Assembly (NCBI GenBank): GCA_910589085.1
Contig: CAJUSG010000039.1
Coordinates: 1 to 22,773, forward strand
DNA from: an uncultured Oscillospiraceae bacterium
GTDB taxonomy: Bacteria; Bacillota; Clostridia; Oscillospirales; Oscillospiraceae
Length of the DNA stretch: 22,773 bases
Direction: 5' to 3'
How positions within the stretch are numbered: position 1 is the stretch's first letter; every line of letters begins with the position of its first letter. A program made the position numbers and the translations under genes. Under the pieces are notes generated by a model, which ran no database searches, had not been told where the DNA came from, and worked only from the letters and a program-made list of their open reading frames with translations. Shown here piece after piece: positions 1 through 8,039 of this stretch.

Positions 1-862
1 AATTATTGATGGTCCCCTCCACCACTCGGAGGATATTCTGGGTGTCGGGCAGAACCTTCACGTCCTCATAGCCGTTTTTCTCCAGAATGTCCTCCACGGC
101 GGCGGCCTGACCCAGTCCCACCTCAAAGATAAGGGTACCTCCCAGGCGCAGGGCGGATTTCCACTTCGCGGCGATGGCCTTGTAGTAGTCCAGACCGTCC
201 GTGCCTCCATCCAGAGCGAGGCGGGGCTCGTAATCCTTCACCGACACATCCAGCCCCTCGATATCCCCGCTGGGGATATAGGGCGGGTTGCACACAATGG
301 CGTCGAAATCCCACAGAGTGGAGCTGGGGGCCTCCAGAGCGTCCACCGACAGGCAGGTCACACGGGCGTTGAGCTCATTGCGGCGGACATTCTGCTTGCA
401 CACCCGCAGCGCCCCCTCCGACAGCTCCCCCAGCACCACCCGGCACTCGGGGGCGTTGGCGGCGATGGCCAGCCCCACACAGCCGCTGCCGGCGCACAGG
501 TCCAGCACCCGGGCTCCCTCGCCGGAATCCCGCGCCTTGAGGATGCCCCGCTCGGCCAGCAGCTCGGTATCCAGCCGCGGAATCAGCACGTCCCGGGAGA
601 TGTCCAGAGACAGGCCGTAGAACTCCCACTCTCCGATGATGTAGGCCACCGGCTCCCCGGCCAGGCGGCGCTGGACCAGCTCCTCCACCCGGCGTTCCAT
701 CTCACCGGCCACGTAGAGGGACATGTCCCGGTAAAACTGCTCCCGGTTTTTGTCGGCGGCGAAGCAGATGATCTCCCGGGCCTCCAGCTGGGCCGACTCC
801 ACCCCCGCCCGCTTCAGCCGGGCACGAGTGTCCAGGAATAGGTTGTTGTAGGTGGTGGCCAT
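1..862 (-). CDS. prmC: Peptide chain release factor N5-glutamine methyltransferase PrmC (3' end cut by window edge)
   Basis: PrmC is a SAM-dependent enzyme that methylates the glutamine of the GGQ motif in release factors RF1 and RF2, which improves translation termination. Reading from the ATG at 862 gives 287 codons open to the window edge, close to the usual family length, so only the last few residues can be missing. The N-terminal helical domain covers about residues 1-75. The SAM-binding motif reads VLDLCAGSGCVGLAIA (around residue 120), and the catalytic NPPY motif, which holds the substrate glutamine, lies near residue 190 and is followed by IPS. The start lies 64 bases downstream of the DUF1385 gene, an order common in Clostridia, where prfA (RF1) usually comes next. 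That gene would lie outside the window. The identification rests on the NPPY motif and the neighbour. Confidence 0.95.
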   Translation of the reverse strand, partial: MATTYNNLFLDTRARLKRAGVESAQLEAREIICFAADKNREQFYRDMSLYVAGEMERRVEELVQRRLAGEPVAYIIGEWEFYGLSLDISRDVLIPRLDTELLAERGILKARDSGEGARVLDLCAGSGCVGLAIAANAPECRVVLGELSEGALRVCKQNVRRNELNARVTCLSVDALEAPSSTLWDFDAIVCNPPYIPSGDIEGLDVSVKDYEPRLALDGGTDGLDYYKAIAAKWKSALRLGGTLIFEVGLGQAAAVEDILEKNGYEDVKVLPDTQNILRVVEGTINN

Positions 863-926
863 TGAATCACCTTCCTGATGTATTTGGGGGTATACCATGT
901 AGGGCAAGGGCAGAGACGGGCACTTT

Positions 927-1889
927 TTACCACGCATCCTCGCCCTGTTTTTCCGGCAGGACCAGCTCCAAAGCCCTGATTCCTACCTCGATCATGGAGT
1001 CGTCGGGCTCGAAGGTGGTAAAATTTTGCAGCCACAGCCCCGGCGCGATAAACACACGGGTGATGGGGCCGTCGTGGCGGCCGGCCCAGCGGTTGAACTC
1101 ATAGCTCACCCCCACAATAAGGGGCAGCATGGCCAAATGGGCCAGGAAGCGCAGAAAAGCGTTGTACACCGGCCAGATGGCGAAGACAACCGTTGAGACA
1201 ATAATGGAGATGGCAATCACCATAAACAGAAAGCTCGTGCCGCACCGGGGATGGTGCCGGGGCTGCTTCCGCACATTCTCCACCGTCAGGGGCAGGCCAG
1301 CCTCGTAGCAGAAGATGGTCTTGTGCTCCGCCCCGTGGTAGGAAAAGACCCGTTTCATCTCCCCCATCCGGGAGCACAGGGCCAGATAGGTGACAAAAAT
1401 GAGGATTTTCAACAGGCTCTCCGCCAGATTCCGGGCCAGCATAGAGGGGGTGAGCACCGTGATTGCCGTGCCCAGCAGGGTGGGCAGGAGAAAAAACAGC
1501 CCTATGGACATGCCCATCCCCAGGATCACCGCCAGAGCCGTGATAAAGGCGGTGGCCTTCTCGCTGCCCAGATGCCGGTTCAGCCAGTTTTCAAACCGGG
1601 AGGGCTCCTCTTCCTCCTCCCCGTCCTCGGGGAAGAACTGGGCCGAATACATCAGTGCGGTGACCCCGTTATACATGGAGTCGGCAAAGTTGACCACCCC
1701 GCGGATCAGAGGCCAGCCCAGGATGGGGTGCTTGTCCTTGATAAACTGAAGCTCCTTCTCTTCAATCTCCAGCTCGCCGTCCGGCTTGCGGACCACCACG
1801 GCCTGCTTTTTCGGGCCGCGCATCATGATGCCCTCAATCAGGGCCTGTCCACCGCACATGGTTTTGAATTTTTGCTCCTGCTTTGGCAT
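927..1889 (-). CDS. DUF1385 (YqhQ-type) membrane protein
   Basis: This is a 320-residue protein of the DUF1385 family, whose biochemical role is unknown. Family signatures are clear: GGQALIEGIMMRGP near the N-terminus, YHGAEHKTI in the middle and HPRCGTSFLF before the C-terminal membrane part. Hydrophobic segments are visible at about residues 110-145, 150-170, 220-245 and 250-270. An acidic run (EDGEEEEE) precedes the first membrane segment. The start is placed at the ATG at 1889, because AAAGGAGA sits just ahead of it. An in-frame ATG 24 bases upstream (1913) lacks this signal. The family normally stands between rpmE and prmC/prfA in Clostridia, and here prmC follows as expected, but a two-component system replaces rpmE upstream. 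Confidence 0.9.
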   Translation of the reverse strand: MPKQEQKFKTMCGGQALIEGIMMRGPKKQAVVVRKPDGELEIEEKELQFIKDKHPILGWPLIRGVVNFADSMYNGVTALMYSAQFFPEDGEEEEEPSRFENWLNRHLGSEKATAFITALAVILGMGMSIGLFFLLPTLLGTAITVLTPSMLARNLAESLLKILIFVTYLALCSRMGEMKRVFSYHGAEHKTIFCYEAGLPLTVENVRKQPRHHPRCGTSFLFMVIAISIIVSTVVFAIWPVYNAFLRFLAHLAMLPLIVGVSYEFNRWAGRHDGPITRVFIAPGLWLQNFTTFEPDDSMIEVGIRALELVLPEKQGEDAW

Positions 1890-1934
1890 TTGGGTTCTCC
1901 TTTGGATGTTCATTCGATTCGTTTTATTTTACAG

Positions 1935-1956
1935 GGACGGACAGCCCGTCCTTTTT
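1935..1956. other. Short GC-rich hairpin between kinase gene and DUF1385 gene
   Basis: GGACGG and CCGTCC form a 6-bp stem with a 5-base loop in the gap after the histidine kinase gene. The run of five Ts follows the stem on the plus strand. On the minus strand, the direction of the flanking genes, the stem is preceded by As and followed by CTGTAAAAT. It is therefore not a convincing terminator for the kinase transcript. No promoter for the DUF1385 gene could be picked out here. Confidence 0.3.
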
Positions 1957-1992
1957 GCTGCCGTACTACGACACATTCTACCAGACCGGGTC

Positions 1993-3429
1993 CTAATTTT
2001 CAACCGGCAGCCGGATGGTCACCTGAAAGCCCCCGCCCTCGGCGTTGCCCACATCCAGCCAGCCCTCGTGGCGGGTGACAATCTCCTCGCACACGGCCAG
2101 TCCAATGCCCGAGCCCCGGGCCTTGGAGCTGCCCTTGTAGAACTTATTTTTCAGATAAGGCAGCTCCCCCTCCGGGGCGCCGTGGCCGTAATCCCGGATG
2201 CGGATCACCGCGTCGTCCCCCTCCTGACGGACCGAGACGTCGATGCGCTTGCCCGCGCCGCCGTGCTTGGCGGCGTTGTCCAGCAGATTGCAGAACACCT
2301 GGCGCAGCCGCTCCGGGTCGCCGGAGATGGGGATCATCTCCTCCGGCCCGTCGGAGTACATCAGGTCGATGCCCTCCTTGCGAAAGAACTCGGTATAGGT
2401 GTAGACGGCATCCTCCAGCTCCGCCTTCAGGTCCAGAGGCTCCACCGACAGCGTAAACCGACCATCCTCAATGCGGGAAAATTCCAGCAGCTCCTCCACC
2501 ATGTTGGTCAGCCGCCTGGCCTCCGACACGATGATGCTCATCCCCTTGCGGATGTCGTCGGCGGAGCGGGCCTCGCCGTTCTGGATGGTCTCCGCCCAAC
2601 CGGTGATGGCCGTCAGCGGGGTGCGCAGCTCGTGGGAGACGGAGGAGATAAACTCGCTCTGGGTCTTCTCCGACTGCCGTATCTTCATGGACATATCGTT
2701 AATGGCGTCGGTGAGTTCACCGATCTCATCGTCATATTTTTTCTCAATCTGTACGCCGTAGCTGCCGTCGGCGATGACCTGTGCGATCTCGGTGATGCTG
2801 GCCAGGGGCTCTACAATGGACCGTACAAAATACAGATTGGAGAAGTAGACCATGGCGAAGATGGCCAGCCCTATGGCGGCAATCACCACCATGGAAAAGG
2901 TAAACTGCCGGTCGATGCCGGACAGCGAGGTGACATAGCGGATGACGCCCACCACCTCCCCCTGATAGATCACGGGGCAGGAGGCCGCCAGGATACGCTC
3001 GCCGGTGGCCGGGTCCCGGCCCCGCCAGGCCCGGGCGCTGCGCTCGTTTATCGCCTGCTGAATCTCCGGGGTGCTGGGGGTGCTGCCGGCGGTCAGGTCA
3101 TTTCCCGAGAAAATAACCGCCCCGGTGGTGTCCAGAAATTGCAGCTCCAGCCGGCTTTTGTCCTCATAGCTGCTCACCGTCTGCTGGGCCGCCGCACGGT
3201 AGTCGGAGCGGGTATACATCCGGAAGCCGTTGGCCGAGGAGGTGGCCTTTCGCTTCAGATCGTCCTCCGTCCCGCTGTAGTAGTAGCTGCCCAGCATGGC
3301 CGCGAAGGCCCCCACCGCCAGCGCCAGAATCAGCAGCACAATGGCCACGCTGTTCACCAGCCACCGCCGGCGGATTCCCCTGATTTTTACCTGGTCCTGC
3401 ATTTTTGTAGTCTTGGCCACTGTGTTCAC
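1993..3429 (-). CDS. Membrane sensor histidine kinase (HAMP-HisKA-HATPase)
   Basis: This 478-residue sensor kinase is the partner of the OmpR-type regulator encoded just upstream. It has one membrane segment at about residues 25-48, an extracytoplasmic sensor domain (about 50-175) and a second membrane segment at about 178-198. A HAMP linker (about 200-250) follows. The dimerisation/phosphoacceptor box SVSHELRTPLT contains the phosphorylated His266. The ATPase domain has the N box NLLDNAAKHG (N381, N385), a degenerate G1 box (RDYGHGAPE) and the G2 box GSGIGLAV (439-446). The start is a GTG with AAAGG a few bases ahead. An internal ATG at codon 10 is possible but has a poorer ribosome site. 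The gap of 187 bases to the regulator is unusually long for such a pair and contains a palindromic repeat. The signal sensed cannot be told from the sequence. Confidence 0.93.
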   Translation of the reverse strand: MNTVAKTTKMQDQVKIRGIRRRWLVNSVAIVLLILALAVGAFAAMLGSYYYSGTEDDLKRKATSSANGFRMYTRSDYRAAAQQTVSSYEDKSRLELQFLDTTGAVIFSGNDLTAGSTPSTPEIQQAINERSARAWRGRDPATGERILAASCPVIYQGEVVGVIRYVTSLSGIDRQFTFSMVVIAAIGLAIFAMVYFSNLYFVRSIVEPLASITEIAQVIADGSYGVQIEKKYDDEIGELTDAINDMSMKIRQSEKTQSEFISSVSHELRTPLTAITGWAETIQNGEARSADDIRKGMSIIVSEARRLTNMVEELLEFSRIEDGRFTLSVEPLDLKAELEDAVYTYTEFFRKEGIDLMYSDGPEEMIPISGDPERLRQVFCNLLDNAAKHGGAGKRIDVSVRQEGDDAVIRIRDYGHGAPEGELPYLKNKFYKGSSKARGSGIGLAVCEEIVTRHEGWLDVGNAEGGGFQVTIRLPVEN

Positions 3430-3462
3430 CTGCCTTTCTGCTCCGCTTTACCGAGGGCTTCT

Positions 3463-3491
3463 GTAGGGCACGACGACCCCGGCGCGCCGTC
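3463..3491. repeat. GC-rich repeat-like segment containing GGCGCGCC
   Basis: A segment starting GTAGGGCACGACGACC and ending in the self-complementary GGCGCGCC lies just upstream of the kinase start. It shares the TGTAGGG opening with the palindromic element about 45 bases to the right. It looks like a second kind of dispersed intergenic repeat. That is inference, since only one copy is in this window. Confidence 0.35.
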
Positions 3492-3509
3492 ATCCCGAGG
3501 ACGCTTCCT

Positions 3510-3582
3510 TGTAGGGGCGGATATCATCCGCCCGCTGGACAGCACATGGATCTGACGGGCGGATAGTATCCGCCCCTATACA
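3510..3582. repeat. REP/MITE-like double palindrome
   Basis: Two palindromic units face each other across about 20 bases. Unit one has the arms GGGCGGAT and ATCCGCCC around ATC (3515-3533). Unit two has the same arms around AGT (3557-3575). The outer flanks TGTAGGGG (left) and CCCCTATACA (right) are inverted copies of each other, apart from a TA insertion. The whole element can fold into one long hairpin or two short ones. It sits in the intergenic space between a response regulator and its kinase, and so will be present in their shared transcript. Small palindromes of this type are typical dispersed, non-autonomous repeats. Confidence 0.7.
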
Positions 3583-3616
3583 GCCCGCATTTGCCCCGCA
3601 CATTTGCCTGCGGCTC

Positions 3617-4306
3617 TCAGCTCCCCCACTTATACCCGTAGCCCCACACGGTATTGACAAAGGTGGGCTTCTGGGCGTTGTCCTCAATTTTGATGCGCAG
3701 GCGGCGGATATTCACATCCACAATTTTCAGCTCGCCGAAGTAGTCCTTGCCCCATACGGTATCCAGGATCTCCTCCCGGGACAAGGCCTTGCCCGGGTTC
3801 TCCATGAACAGCTTGACGATGGAGTACTCCACCTGGGTAAGCTTCACCCGCTGGCCGTTTTTCTCCAGGGTCCGGTTGCGGGTGTTGAGCAAGAAGGGCG
3901 GGTCGCTGATCTCATCCGGGGAGATGGGGGCCTCGTCCCCGCCGGTGCGGCGAAAGAGGGCGTCCACCCGGGCGGTGAGCTCCGCCGGGGAGAAGGGCTT
4001 GGTCACATAGTCATCCGCCCCGGTCATCAGGCCGGTCACCTTGTCCATCTCCTGGGTGCGGGCGGTAAGCATGATGATGCCGATCTTGTTGTCCATGGCC
4101 CGCAGGCGGCGGCAGACCTCAAACCCGTCGATGCCGGGCAGCATGATATCCAGCAGGGCCACCTTGATATCCGGGTTCTCCCGGACCGCCTCCAGCGCGT
4201 CCTCGCCGGTCCCCGCCTCCACCGTCTGATAGCCCGCCCGCTTCAGGTTAATCACCACAAAGCTGCGGATATTCTCCTCGTCCTCCAGGACCAGTACCTT
4301 GCGCAT
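3617..4306 (-). CDS. OmpR/PhoB-family response regulator
   Basis: This 229-residue DNA-binding regulator is controlled by phosphorylation. The receiver domain (about 1-115) has the acidic pocket E8/D9, the phosphoacceptor D53 (in LLDIMLPGIDG), T81 and K103 (in VTKPF). The C-terminal winged-helix domain (about 130-229) carries the typical ALSREEILDTVWG and a VDVNIRRLRIKIE recognition region, and ends in VWGYGYKW. The start ATG at 4306 has GGAGGAAAACGTCC ahead of it. It follows the lipoprotein gene by 52 bases and precedes the kinase gene, so the three are probably one operon. The length is normal and all key residues are present. Target genes cannot be inferred. Confidence 0.93.
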   Translation of the reverse strand: MRKVLVLEDEENIRSFVVINLKRAGYQTVEAGTGEDALEAVRENPDIKVALLDIMLPGIDGFEVCRRLRAMDNKIGIIMLTARTQEMDKVTGLMTGADDYVTKPFSPAELTARVDALFRRTGGDEAPISPDEISDPPFLLNTRNRTLEKNGQRVKLTQVEYSIVKLFMENPGKALSREEILDTVWGKDYFGELKIVDVNIRRLRIKIEDNAQKPTFVNTVWGYGYKWGS

Positions 4307-4358
4307 GGACGTTTTCCTCCCCTTTTTCCTCCTGTAGAAGCGGCCTCTGTGCCGTCCT

Positions 4359-5807
4359 CTATTCGTTATACCAGCTTCTCTGAATGGTGTTGAACCGCTC
4401 CCGCAGGTCCATCTCGTCCAGGCCGCTGTTCCAGCTCCCGGTGTGGAATTTGGCGGCGTAGGTCACATTTTCCTCCTCCCGGAGCACAATCCAGCCGTCC
4501 TCCTCCAGGTCAGCGTTGCGGCTGCTGGATATGCGGTAGATGGACAGGAAGGGCTGGGGCTCCCGGTCGTCCCCCAGCCAGTGGGAGAACACAACCTCCC
4601 GCCGCCCGGTGACCTGATCGTTCCGGGAGATGGTAATCTGATCCCGCCAGCTCTCTGCGATCTCCAGATACCAGCCGTCGCTCATGTTGTGGTAGGTGGT
4701 GAGCACGTGGTTGCGGTTGCCCCGCTGGTCATACTGGCCCCAGTCGATGAGCCAGAAGTTGCTGGAGGTGCTCTCCCCGTAGCTGGGCAGCTGGTAGGGG
4801 GAGGGCAACTCGGCCACCGAGTCCCGGTTGATGTCGGTGGGGTTGATCTCAGTATAGCCCTGGATAACCTCCTTGCTGACGCCGGAGCCGTCCAGCGCCA
4901 CATTGGTCAGCCTTCCGTCCACATAGGCCACCACGTCGATGGCCCGCCGCCCATCCGCCAGGGTGCTGGTGACATAGAGGGCCGGCTGGTAGTACTCTCC
5001 GGCCAGGTAGTTGGTGCGGATCCGGTTGATGGACGCGATCCCGGCGGACAGCTCGGCGATGGCCAGCGAGGTCATGGCCCCGTCCTGCCAGCCGTAGACC
5101 TCCACCTGGTTGCCCAGGCCGCTGGCGTCCATCCGGGTGACCAGCACCTCAACCCGGGTGTCGCGGTCCATATCCAGCAGGCGGCAGCCGCTGGAGCCGT
5201 CCCCCGCCACGCTGCACCGGGTCAGCAGCCGCTCGGCGCCCATCAGGCTGGCCCGGGTCATGGCCCGGACGGCCGCCAGGGCCTCCTCCTCGCTCAGCCC
5301 CTCGCCGGGCAGGTCGATATCGTCCAGGGTATACACCCCCAGCTGGTAGGCGCCGGTGCTGATCTGCCAGTTTACCGCGATCTCCTTGCGCCCCTCGCCG
5401 TTGATCTGGGCGTAGTCGATGGCGTAGATGGCGCTGCCCTCGCCCTCCACCACGCCGGTGACCACGTACTCCTCCCTGATCTGAGTGAAGATGTATATTT
5501 TAATGGGCTTCTCAATGCCGGGCACCCGGAAAAAGGTCACCGCGCTCTCCCGCAGGCCGTCTCCATCCAGGTCCTGGAGCTGGATGCTGGCGGTGTTGTC
5601 CCCCGCCATGATGGTCACGTCCTCCACCCGGGTGCTGAACTCGGTCTCCAGCCCGGTGCGCACCGCCCGGATGGCGGCGTTGAGCTGCTCATAGCCCGGC
5701 GACTTCTCCGGCTGGCGGTACAGATCGTCCGGGGAGCGGAACAGACAGCCGCTCAGCGTCAGAAGCATGGACAGAATCAGGCCCAGAGCCGCACCTCTTC
5801 TCCTCAC
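4359..5807 (-). CDS. Lipoprotein with Asp-rich (FG-GAP/VCBS-like) repeats, unknown function
   Basis: The product has about 482 residues and starts with a positively charged n-region, a hydrophobic stretch and the lipobox LSGC (Cys about 21). It should therefore be lipid-anchored on the outside of the membrane. The mature part contains several Asp-rich loops, such as LQDLDGDGLRES, LLDMDRDTRVEV and PTDINRDSVAEL, spaced within beta-strand-like stretches. This pattern resembles calcium-binding FG-GAP/VCBS propeller repeats. The start is placed at the GTG at 5807, which has AAAGGGGAG eight bases ahead. A GTG three codons upstream sits directly on that site. The gene is first in the operon with the regulator and kinase, so it may supply or modulate the signal. 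That link is inference, and I do not recognise a named family. Confidence 0.8.
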   Translation of the reverse strand: MRRRGAALGLILSMLLTLSGCLFRSPDDLYRQPEKSPGYEQLNAAIRAVRTGLETEFSTRVEDVTIMAGDNTASIQLQDLDGDGLRESAVTFFRVPGIEKPIKIYIFTQIREEYVVTGVVEGEGSAIYAIDYAQINGEGRKEIAVNWQISTGAYQLGVYTLDDIDLPGEGLSEEEALAAVRAMTRASLMGAERLLTRCSVAGDGSSGCRLLDMDRDTRVEVLVTRMDASGLGNQVEVYGWQDGAMTSLAIAELSAGIASINRIRTNYLAGEYYQPALYVTSTLADGRRAIDVVAYVDGRLTNVALDGSGVSKEVIQGYTEINPTDINRDSVAELPSPYQLPSYGESTSSNFWLIDWGQYDQRGNRNHVLTTYHNMSDGWYLEIAESWRDQITISRNDQVTGRREVVFSHWLGDDREPQPFLSIYRISSSRNADLEEDGWIVLREEENVTYAAKFHTGSWNSGLDEMDLRERFNTIQRSWYNE

Positions 5808-5859
5808 GGCGCCCACTCCCCTTTCAGTCGGAATCCACTACATAATGGTGGTATTTATC

Positions 5860-5897
5860 ATCATACCACAATTTCTGAAAAAAGCCATAGCTTTTTT
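5860..5897 (-). promoter_or_regulatory. Possible promoter with adjacent inverted repeat for the lipoprotein operon
   Basis: TGTGGTATGAT supplies a -10-like TATGAT (minus strand, 5860-5865) about 50 bases ahead of the lipoprotein start. No good -35 hexamer is visible. An 8-bp inverted repeat, AAAAAAGC and GCTTTTTT around CATA (5878-5897), covers the place where a -35 would lie. It could be an operator or a weak terminator on either strand. Confidence 0.35.
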
Positions 5898-5913
5898 CAA
5901 TTTTTCCCGGGAC

Positions 5914-5947
5914 AAAAAGCCGCCCGTCCTGTTCCGGGACGGGCGGC
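5914..5947 (-). terminator. Rho-independent terminator after the second histidine kinase
   Basis: On the minus strand, GCCGCCCGTCC and GGACGGGCGGC form an 11-bp GC stem with a 7-base loop, directly followed by TTTTTG. It lies 13 bases past the kinase stop codon and is the strongest terminator in the left half of the window. It separates the two two-component systems. Confidence 0.93.
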
Positions 5948-5960
5948 TTGGATGCCGTGT

Positions 5961-8039
5961 TCAATTCGCCTGAGGCAGAGTGACGATGGCCTTGAACAGG
6001 TCGCCGTCCACCGCCAGCTCGAAGGTTCCCCCCTGGAGCTCGGTGAGGGACCGTGCGATGGACAGCCCCAGGCCGGAGCCCTCGGTGGACCGGGACTCCT
6101 CCCCCCGGACAAAGCGCTCCATCAGCCGCTCGGCGGGGACGTTCAGCGGCTCCCGGGAGATGTTCTTCACCGACAGAGCCACCTGTCCCTTCCCCCGCTC
6201 CAGGTCCAGGTAGACCCGGGTGCCCTCCATGGCGTATTTGGCGCAGTTGGACAGCAGGTTGTCGATGACCCGCCACAGGTGGCGGCCGTCGGCGTACACC
6301 CAGCACTCCCCCTCCGGGAGGGTGCTCACCAGGGTGAGCTTCCGGTCGTTCAGCTTCTCCTCCCACTCGCCCAGGGCCTGGTCGATGAGCTGACCCATGC
6401 CGATCTTCTCCCGGACCACCGACAGCACCCCCGTGGACGCCTTGGACGCCTCCACCAGGTCCTCGGTGAGCTTCTTCAGCCGCTGGGACTTCCGGTCCAG
6501 CACCTCGATATACTCCACCGCCTTGGGATCGGTCTGTTCGGTGGATTTAAGCAGGTTGACATAATTTATAATAGAGGTGAGAGGGGTCTTTAAATCGTGG
6601 GAGACGTTGGTGATGAGCTCCGCCTTGAACCGCTCGCTCTTCATCCGCTCGTCCACCGCCGCCGACAGCCCGGCGGAGATGTTGTTCAGGTCCTCCGCCT
6701 GGAGGCGCAGGTCGTAGGGCATACGGGTTGTGTCGATCTGGTACTCCAGGTCGCCCCTGGCGATGGTCTTGGTGCCCTGGCGCAGGCGGTAGTAGCCATA
6801 AGCCCACCAGGCCAGAAAGAGCAGCACCCCGGTCTGAATGCAGAGATAGAACAGCGTCATCCCTCCGTCATAATACCCCACCACCAGAAGGAAGAAGCTG
6901 ACGGCGGCATAGCCCAAAAAGGCCGCCACAATCTTCCAGGTGAAGGGCAGGAAGCGAACAAAGTCATGGACGGTCCTGACCGTCCATCCCCACACCCTGC
7001 ACAGCAGGGTGGTTTTTGCCAGACAGCCCGCCTTGAGCCGGACAGCCAGGGTGCGCAGAAGCAGCGCGCCGCAGGACACCTCGGCGGTAAAGAGAGCCCC
7101 GGCCCCCATGATCCCCAGCTTGTAAAAGGCGTCAAAATCCTCATTCATAATGGAATAAACATTGGCCGCCCCCCAGTACAGCTGCTCTGCCGTCCAGATA
7201 AAGCAGGCAACCAGACAGACCTCGGCAGCGATCACAGCCGCGGCGTACAGGTCAAAGAATATCCGCTCCTGCCAGGTGAGGGCAATCCCCTCCTCCCCCG
7301 CCCTGTGCCCGGCGGTCCAGAGGACCCAGAGCAGGGCCACCAGGGTGAGCGCCCCCAGGCTCAAAAAACCGGTGAGGTACTGGTCAAAGGCCGCCCGGTC
7401 CATGTCCCACATCCTCCAGATTTGGCTGAACTCGTCCTGAATCGAATCGTCAATCTTTTCAGGCACCCCGTACTCCAGCACCAGCTTCAGCGGCGGGGCT
7501 TCGGTCTCCGGATTTAAGCCCGCAGTGTGCGAGGGCTCTTCCCTTAAATCCGTATCATAGTACAGTACGTCTTCATTGAGGCTCCCGTCCTGGAGCTCGA
7601 AGGAGAAGTAGTGCACATTCTGGACCGTCCGGATTATGGCCTCGTCGTCGTTGAGGTTGGTACCCAGAAGGGTTTGCCCGTTGTCGGTGAGCACCCGGAA
7701 ACGGAACCAGGTGTTCTGCCGGGAAAAACGCTCCTCCACCAGGGCCCGCTCCTCCCGTAGGGCCTCCGCGTCAGCGTAGGCCAGGGGACTGGCGGTCCCC
7801 TCCTCTATCTGCCGCTCCAGCTGCTCCAGCCGCTGGGACAGCCTGATCCCCGCCACCAGCTCCCGCCGGCGGTTGTCCACGGCGTTGTAGTACCGGGAGG
7901 AGCCCTGCCAGTCACCGTCAGCCACCGAGCCGAAGCTGAGAATCGCCCGCACCCCGAAGATCCCCGTCCCGAAGGCGGCGGCCAGCAGAATCAGCACCGC
8001 GCACACCTTGGCGGCGGTATTGCTTTGCAGCCTTTTCAT
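5961..8039 (-). CDS. Multi-membrane-segment sensor histidine kinase
   Basis: This 692-residue sensor kinase is longer than most. A first membrane segment lies at about residues 10-35, followed by a charged extracytoplasmic region of about 180 residues. A membrane block of several helices follows at about 222-242, 262-285, 308-330, 365-390 and 395-415. The cytoplasmic part has a short linker (about 420-470) and the phosphoacceptor motif NVSHDLKTPLT with His481. The ATPase domain has the N box NLLSNCAKYA and the G box GSGLGLSIA near the end. The ATG at 8039 overlaps the TGA of the upstream regulator (ATGA), so the two proteins are translationally coupled. The order regulator-kinase with a many-helix N-terminal half suggests a membrane or cell-envelope signal, but that is inference. 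Confidence 0.92.
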   Translation of the reverse strand: MKRLQSNTAAKVCAVLILLAAAFGTGIFGVRAILSFGSVADGDWQGSSRYYNAVDNRRRELVAGIRLSQRLEQLERQIEEGTASPLAYADAEALREERALVEERFSRQNTWFRFRVLTDNGQTLLGTNLNDDEAIIRTVQNVHYFSFELQDGSLNEDVLYYDTDLREEPSHTAGLNPETEAPPLKLVLEYGVPEKIDDSIQDEFSQIWRMWDMDRAAFDQYLTGFLSLGALTLVALLWVLWTAGHRAGEEGIALTWQERIFFDLYAAAVIAAEVCLVACFIWTAEQLYWGAANVYSIMNEDFDAFYKLGIMGAGALFTAEVSCGALLLRTLAVRLKAGCLAKTTLLCRVWGWTVRTVHDFVRFLPFTWKIVAAFLGYAAVSFFLLVVGYYDGGMTLFYLCIQTGVLLFLAWWAYGYYRLRQGTKTIARGDLEYQIDTTRMPYDLRLQAEDLNNISAGLSAAVDERMKSERFKAELITNVSHDLKTPLTSIINYVNLLKSTEQTDPKAVEYIEVLDRKSQRLKKLTEDLVEASKASTGVLSVVREKIGMGQLIDQALGEWEEKLNDRKLTLVSTLPEGECWVYADGRHLWRVIDNLLSNCAKYAMEGTRVYLDLERGKGQVALSVKNISREPLNVPAERLMERFVRGEESRSTEGSGLGLSIARSLTELQGGTFELAVDGDLFKAIVTLPQAN

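Noticed and set aside
1786..3555. Long open frame on the plus strand opposite the histidine kinase
   Set aside because: It is antisense to a well-supported kinase with all motifs, its composition is odd (His/Gly/Pro/Val-rich), and it has no ribosome site or family. It is a by-product of GC-rich codon use.
4443..6593. 716-codon open frame on the plus strand
   Set aside because: It runs antisense through the lipoprotein gene, a terminator and part of a kinase gene. Genuine genes would not read through these.
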